From NCBI RefSeq assembly GCF_012027595.1, contig NZ_SNUR01000001.1, forward strand, positions 1 to 64,000: 64,000 nucleotides of DNA, given 5' to 3'. This document shows, piece by piece, positions 60,493-64,000 of this stretch. Source of the stretch: Thermococcus sp. Bubb.Bath. Its GTDB lineage: Archaea; Methanobacteriota_B; Thermococci; Thermococcales; Thermococcaceae. The position numbers and the translations under genes are program-made. Position 1 is the first letter of the stretch, and each line of letters starts with the position of its first letter. A model generated the notes under the pieces. The model had not been told where the DNA came from and searched no databases. It saw nothing but the letters and a program-made list of their open reading frames with translations.

Positions 60493-61854
60493 CTATACCT
60501 TCATGCTTTTCCATCTTCCCCTCTTGAATATCCACCAGAACATGGCGGCGCTTGTGAACGTCTCCAGTGACATGGCAAGCCACGCCGCTATCACTCCCAT
60601 CCCGGCGATGTGCAGCGGTCCAAGAGTGATGCCGAACCCCAGGAGGTACGCTGGGATGATGCGGAAGAAGAGCTTACTGACGGCCGTTACGTACATCGGG
60701 CTCTTCGTGTCCCCAGCTCCTCTCAGTGAGCCGCTGAGAACGAACACCCATCCGAGGGGGATTTCACTTATTCCAACTATTATCAGATAGATGCTCGCGA
60801 GCCTGAGAACTTCCGAGTAGTTGGGGTCGCTGGAACTCAGGAACGGCATCACCAAGTACCTTGGAAACGCTATTAGGATGAACGCCATAACTGACATGAA
60901 CACCGTGACCATCTTGAGGGCCTCGTACACGGTCCTTTCGGCTTTCTTAGGGTTTCCTTCACCGAGGCTCTGCCCTACAAGTGCAGAAGAGGCCACGTTG
61001 AAGCCGAAAGCCGGCATGTAAGCTATGCTCTCGACCCTGAGGCCAATCTGGTGGGCGGCGAGGGCAACGTCGCCGAAGCGTGTGACTATGCTCATGTAGA
61101 GGAAGTTGTAGAAACTGAAGAGGCTCCTCTCAACCAGCGCGGGAATTCCTATCCTCAGTATCCTCTTTGCCATTTCAAACTCAAGGCGCCAGCGGGGGCG
61201 CAGGATTAGCACGAGCCTGCCACTCAGGAGGAGATACGCACCCGTGATGAAGGATACGGTTATCCCTATCCCCGATGCCCATGCCGCACCGACGGGACCG
61301 AGTTTTGGAAAGCCGAGCTTTCCATAAATGAGGAGATAATCCATGATGGCGTTTATTATGTTCATTAGAATTCCAAGTTTCATCGGGGTCTTGGTGTCTC
61401 CTGCCCCTCTAAGGGCAGAGTTAAAGGAGAACGCCACGAAGCGGACGGGGTAAAAGAGGAACACGACCTTGAGGTAGGAGTAAGCTAGTGAGAGGAGTTC
61501 TCCCTTTGCACCCATTACTCTAAGAACATCATCGCCGAAGAACCAGCCGAAGAGGAGGACAGGGATTCCAAGGAGGACCGCCAGGTAGAGGCTCTGCTCC
61601 AGAACGAGCTCAGCTCTCTCAACGTCCTTTGCGCCGACGAACCTGGCCACCAGGGCGAGCGTCCCGATAGATACTGCCATCATGATGGGCATCATGAACC
61701 AGCTTACCTGGCCTCCAAGGCCCACCGAAGCAACGGCGAGGGCGCTAACATGCCCCACCATAAGCATGTCAACTAAGTTCAGAAGGGTCTGAGAGATGTT
61801 GCCAGTAACGGCTGGCCATGCGAGGGCCCACAGTCTCTTCCTCAGGTCTTCCAT
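60493..61854 (-). CDS. MATE-family multidrug/Na+ exporter
   Basis: MATE/DinF-type exporter of 453 residues with 12 helices in two halves. Family motifs are VTGNISQTLLNLVDMLMVGH near the N-terminus and the matching GIPALVERSLFSFYNFLYM at the start of the second half, plus two FNSALRGAGDTKTPM / SGSLRGAGDTKSPM loops. It uses a sodium or proton gradient to expel cationic compounds. ATG 61854 follows GAGTGATCCCG. A perfect palindrome overlaps its expected transcription start. Confidence 0.9.
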   Translation of the reverse strand: MEDLRKRLWALAWPAVTGNISQTLLNLVDMLMVGHVSALAVASVGLGGQVSWFMMPIMMAVSIGTLALVARFVGAKDVERAELVLEQSLYLAVLLGIPVLLFGWFFGDDVLRVMGAKGELLSLAYSYLKVVFLFYPVRFVAFSFNSALRGAGDTKTPMKLGILMNIINAIMDYLLIYGKLGFPKLGPVGAAWASGIGITVSFITGAYLLLSGRLVLILRPRWRLEFEMAKRILRIGIPALVERSLFSFYNFLYMSIVTRFGDVALAAHQIGLRVESIAYMPAFGFNVASSALVGQSLGEGNPKKAERTVYEALKMVTVFMSVMAFILIAFPRYLVMPFLSSSDPNYSEVLRLASIYLIIVGISEIPLGWVFVLSGSLRGAGDTKSPMYVTAVSKLFFRIIPAYLLGFGITLGPLHIAGMGVIAAWLAMSLETFTSAAMFWWIFKRGRWKSMKV

Positions 61855-61886
61855 CGGGATCACTCAACAAATACTATCGATGTCTA

Positions 61887-61900
61887 TCTACACGTGTAGA
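61887..61900 (-). promoter_or_regulatory. 14-bp palindromic operator of MATE gene
   Basis: TCTACACGTGTAGA is a perfect palindrome 33-46 bp upstream of the start. Read on the minus strand, a TATA-like AACTTTTTAAC is at 61911-61921, so the palindrome covers the transcription start and would act as a repressor site. Confidence 0.7.
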
Positions 61901-61948
61901 GAACAGTCTGGTTAAAAAGTTTTGCTTAAAACGGAAGAGAAAAGGGCT

Positions 61949-62359
61949 TCACTCGCCCCTGAGCTTCATAATCTTGACCCTGCCGAGGGTCTCCCAGTAC
62001 TCGACGGTTATGCCCTCTGTGAGCTGGCCCTTGATATCGTCCTCGACGCCGCTCTCTATCGGGACGTCGAAGGTCTCGTAGGTCTCCATGTCCATGAGCT
62101 GGACGGTGTCAGGAGTCAGGGCTATGATCTGGCCGACGCGCTTGTCTATAATCGGAACCTCAACCTCGGCGCTGGTCGGTTTGACCATGCTCCTGACCTT
62201 CTTGTCGAAGATTCCGACGGCCTCTATCCTCGCCTTGGCCGAACCGTGCTTTCCGGGCGAGGAAACGGTTATGTTTCCAATCCTGCAGGGCTCTCCGTCG
62301 ATAATAATGTACCTTCCGGGTTTGAGCTTGCTGACCTGAACCTTTGTCTTGTCTCCCAT
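61949..62359 (-). CDS. eif5A: translation initiation factor aIF5A
   Basis: Archaeal IF5A of 136 residues, which helps ribosomes through polyproline stretches. K37 in [10 protein letters not shown] is the residue that becomes hypusine or deoxyhypusine; the N-terminal SH3-like domain is followed by an OB-fold. ATG 62359 gives the start MGDKTKVQ as in Pyrococcus; the ATG just before (62362) is also possible. GGAGGTATGA precedes. Monocistronic. Confidence 0.96.
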   Translation of the reverse strand: MGDKTKVQVSKLKPGRYIIIDGEPCRIGNITVSSPGKHGSAKARIEAVGIFDKKVRSMVKPTSAEVEVPIIDKRVGQIIALTPDTVQLMDMETYETFDVPIESGVEDDIKGQLTEGITVEYWETLGRVKIMKLRGE

Positions 62360-62427
62360 CATTCATACCTCCTTAAAACGTTCTACGTTGAGTCTGAAAG
62401 GCCATTTAAAAAATTTTTGAAGGAGGC

Positions 62428-63906
62428 TCATCTGCCCCGCCTGGCGCTCCCCATCAAGTATCCGTTGAAGAGCAGTGGGGTGAACATCAGCAGACTCAGG
62501 AGTATTCCGAGCTCGATGTAAATTCCCCCAAGTTTGAACGTGTACACGAGGCCCAGTATGCCCACCAGGAGCGCCAAGAGAACTCCGATGGAGACCGCGC
62601 TCTTGTTGACCGGTGAGACTCCGCGCAGGAGGGGAAGCCCCTCTATGGCGATTACGAGGGCCCCTACCGAGAGGGGGACGGTGAGGAGCATCGTCCTTAT
62701 CCCACTGACCATCATTATTGAGCCTATCACCGCTATCGCCAGGCTCACGAAGGTCACGCTGCTTCCGCGCTTCATCTGAAGGACTTCGCTCGATATCTGC
62801 GCCCCTATCTCAACGAGGACGACTAGGCTCGTGAAACCGGCCAGGAAGAGGGAACTCATGAGGAGGAAGATGATCGTGGTAGCTCCCGTTAGATTGCTCT
62901 CCCTGAGTATCTTGGGGATTAGATAGAATGTTTCAATGGCTTTTATTGGGTTTCCTGTGCTTGAACTGGCGTAGGCCTCTACCTTGTGGAAATCCGTGAG
63001 GGTCTGGTTAATTCTGGTGAGGGTCTGGTTCAGCTCCCTAAACTTGGATTTGAACTCCTCCGAGTTGGGGTTTATATTAGAGAGGAACAGCTTGTGAAGC
63101 TCCTGATTGACCTTTTGGAACTGTGCCTGACTGTTCTCATAACTCTGGTACGCGGCCCCTATGGAGTACGCGGTAGTAAGGGCAGCGGCGAAGCTGAGGA
63201 ATATCTGCAGGATAACGACGACGGTGAGGAGCTTTTTCATATCGAGGTCGTCCGGTGAGAAGCTGCCGATGACATAGTAGACGCCGGTCCCAAGACCGAG
63301 ACTTACGAGAGTTGCCACCAGCATGAAAACAACGCCGCGGGCCGTCAAGCCGTGATGGAACGAGAAGATTGCGCTCCTATGGACATTAAGGTAGTGGAGT
63401 GCCGTTTGGCTCTTGACGAATCCGTAGACTTCGGAGCGCATGGCCAGTGTTGCCACGATGGCGAACAGTATGAACAGGACGGCAAGCGCCCCTATGAACT
63501 CAACGCTCCTTCCTTTTAGAACAACCAGTATTATAAGGATGAAGAGTATGACTGCCCAGATTATCGGCAGGAGTGCGCTGCTGGAAATGTTGAAAACCGG
63601 CAGAAGGGCCTTGGAGGAGTAGTAGAGGGTTATCCCCCCGCTCACGAGTAGGAACATGAGGAGAAGCAGCGTCACCGCAGGGCTTCGGGAGACCTTAACG
63701 AAAAACTCGTGGATAAGATACCTGCTCCTTTTGGTAGCTTCAAGCTCCCCGTATATCAGGAGCAAACCAGCCCCCAGGGCTATCAGCGACACTAGAAACC
63801 CCTTAAGACCGAAACTGAGGTAATACTTCGGCATCAAAAGGAAGTTCCAGATACCGAGGATATAGCCCGTTATTAGCAGGGCCATGAGGATTGACATCTT
63901 TCTCAT
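62428..63906 (-). CDS. NSS-transporter-like membrane protein, degenerate
   Basis: Membrane protein of 492 residues with about 11-12 helices. The first helix (ITGYILGIWNFLLMPKYYL) and a middle segment (IFSFHHGLTARGVVFMLVAT, then YYVIGSF) recall TM1 and TM6 of neurotransmitter:sodium symporters, but the substrate and sodium motifs are altered. A long polar segment (about 275-330, with NQTLTRINQTLTDF) lies between helices. The fold assignment is inference; the family is not settled. ATG 63906 follows GGTGA plus 5 nt. Confidence 0.6.
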   Translation of the reverse strand: MRKMSILMALLITGYILGIWNFLLMPKYYLSFGLKGFLVSLIALGAGLLLIYGELEATKRSRYLIHEFFVKVSRSPAVTLLLLMFLLVSGGITLYYSSKALLPVFNISSSALLPIIWAVILFILIILVVLKGRSVEFIGALAVLFILFAIVATLAMRSEVYGFVKSQTALHYLNVHRSAIFSFHHGLTARGVVFMLVATLVSLGLGTGVYYVIGSFSPDDLDMKKLLTVVVILQIFLSFAAALTTAYSIGAAYQSYENSQAQFQKVNQELHKLFLSNINPNSEEFKSKFRELNQTLTRINQTLTDFHKVEAYASSSTGNPIKAIETFYLIPKILRESNLTGATTIIFLLMSSLFLAGFTSLVVLVEIGAQISSEVLQMKRGSSVTFVSLAIAVIGSIMMVSGIRTMLLTVPLSVGALVIAIEGLPLLRGVSPVNKSAVSIGVLLALLVGILGLVYTFKLGGIYIELGILLSLLMFTPLLFNGYLMGSARRGR

Positions 63907-63944
63907 TTCGGTCACCCCGTTATTGCATTATGTGATTAGAGGGT

Positions 63945-63958
63945 TCCAAAAATATAAA
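63945..63958. promoter_or_regulatory. shared A/T promoter between divergent genes at right edge
   Basis: AAAAATATAAAAGT can act as TATA in both directions: about 40 bp before the NSS-like gene on the minus strand and about 25-30 bp before the partial plus-strand gene start. Confidence 0.4.
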
Positions 63959-63979
63959 AGTGTTGCGGGATGGAGATTT

Positions 63980-64000
63980 ATGGGGGAAGAACGAGAAGAA
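63980..64000 (+). CDS. possible gene start cut by window edge
   Basis: ATG 63980 follows a GGAG at normal spacing and reads MGEEREE before the window ends. Upstream lies a TATA-like element. Too short to identify. Confidence 0.4.

Overview
The window is a stretch of chromosome from a hyperthermophilic archaeon of the order Thermococcales, most likely the genus Thermococcus. The evidence is the set of genes (thermosome, Bud32, Hjc, short-form PurA, prefoldin, eL41, Csl4-DUF2067-rpoL, aIF5A, archaeal ThrRS), a 13-gene Mbx/Mbs-type respiratory operon, a pdhA-F-X-B dye-linked proline dehydrogenase operon, a CGP-CTERM protein, and GGTGA-type ribosome binding sites placed about 5 nt before most start codons. 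Coding density is high and there are no insertion sequences, CRISPR arrays, tRNA or rRNA genes that I could see.

Layout. 1-7.6 kb: thermosome (3' end outside the window), bud32, two small membrane proteins, hjc, a secreted anchored protein, and an Lrp-type regulator divergent from a class III aminotransferase with paired operators between them. 7.6-17.4 kb: one minus-strand operon of 13 genes for a membrane-bound sulfane-sulfur reductase (Mrp antiporter modules plus NuoB/C/D/H/I-like modules), with SurR-like sites at its promoter. 17.7-25.9 kb: an ACT protein, a CGP-CTERM surface protein, then a plus-strand operon joining a CstA transporter (broken by one frameshift in this sequence) to a small protein, a cysteine-free ArsA/Get3-like ATPase and a membrane-anchored protein; then VapBC, a lipase-like hydrolase and a membrane protein. 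26-35 kb: a little-understood three-gene minus-strand cluster, purA, a twice-frameshifted small gene, a sugar epimerase, a decayed locus of about 1 kb, an HTH-CBS regulator, prefoldin, a phosphoesterase and eL41. 35.4-45.2 kb: nitrilase, methyltransferase, MFS, a CoA-disulfide-reductase-like flavoprotein, the pdh operon (with an unlisted 30-codon gene nested in it), a DRG GTPase and an Lrp regulator. 45.2-64 kb: an H/ACA guide RNA, an autoregulated HTH protein, a KaiC-like ATPase operon, a HAD phosphatase, a C/D box guide RNA, a prepilin peptidase with its pilin, two ASCH proteins, an RNase III-like protein, a GT-C membrane protein, the Csl4-rpoL operon, DUF432-MscS, ThrRS, a DUF257 protein, a MATE exporter with a palindromic operator, aIF5A and a degenerate NSS-like membrane protein.

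How the parts fit. The Mbs operon and the CoA-disulfide-reductase-like flavoprotein point to sulfur-dependent peptide fermentation, and the pdh operon, racemase/aminotransferase-like enzyme, nitrilase and M28 peptidase fit growth on peptides and amino acids. CstA with its private ATPase may be a peptide or pyruvate uptake module of a new kind. The two guide RNAs belong to rRNA modification. Three genes carry single-base indels in or beside short homopolymers, which could be real decay or sequence error; the 31.6-32.6 kb locus has too many lesions to be error alone.
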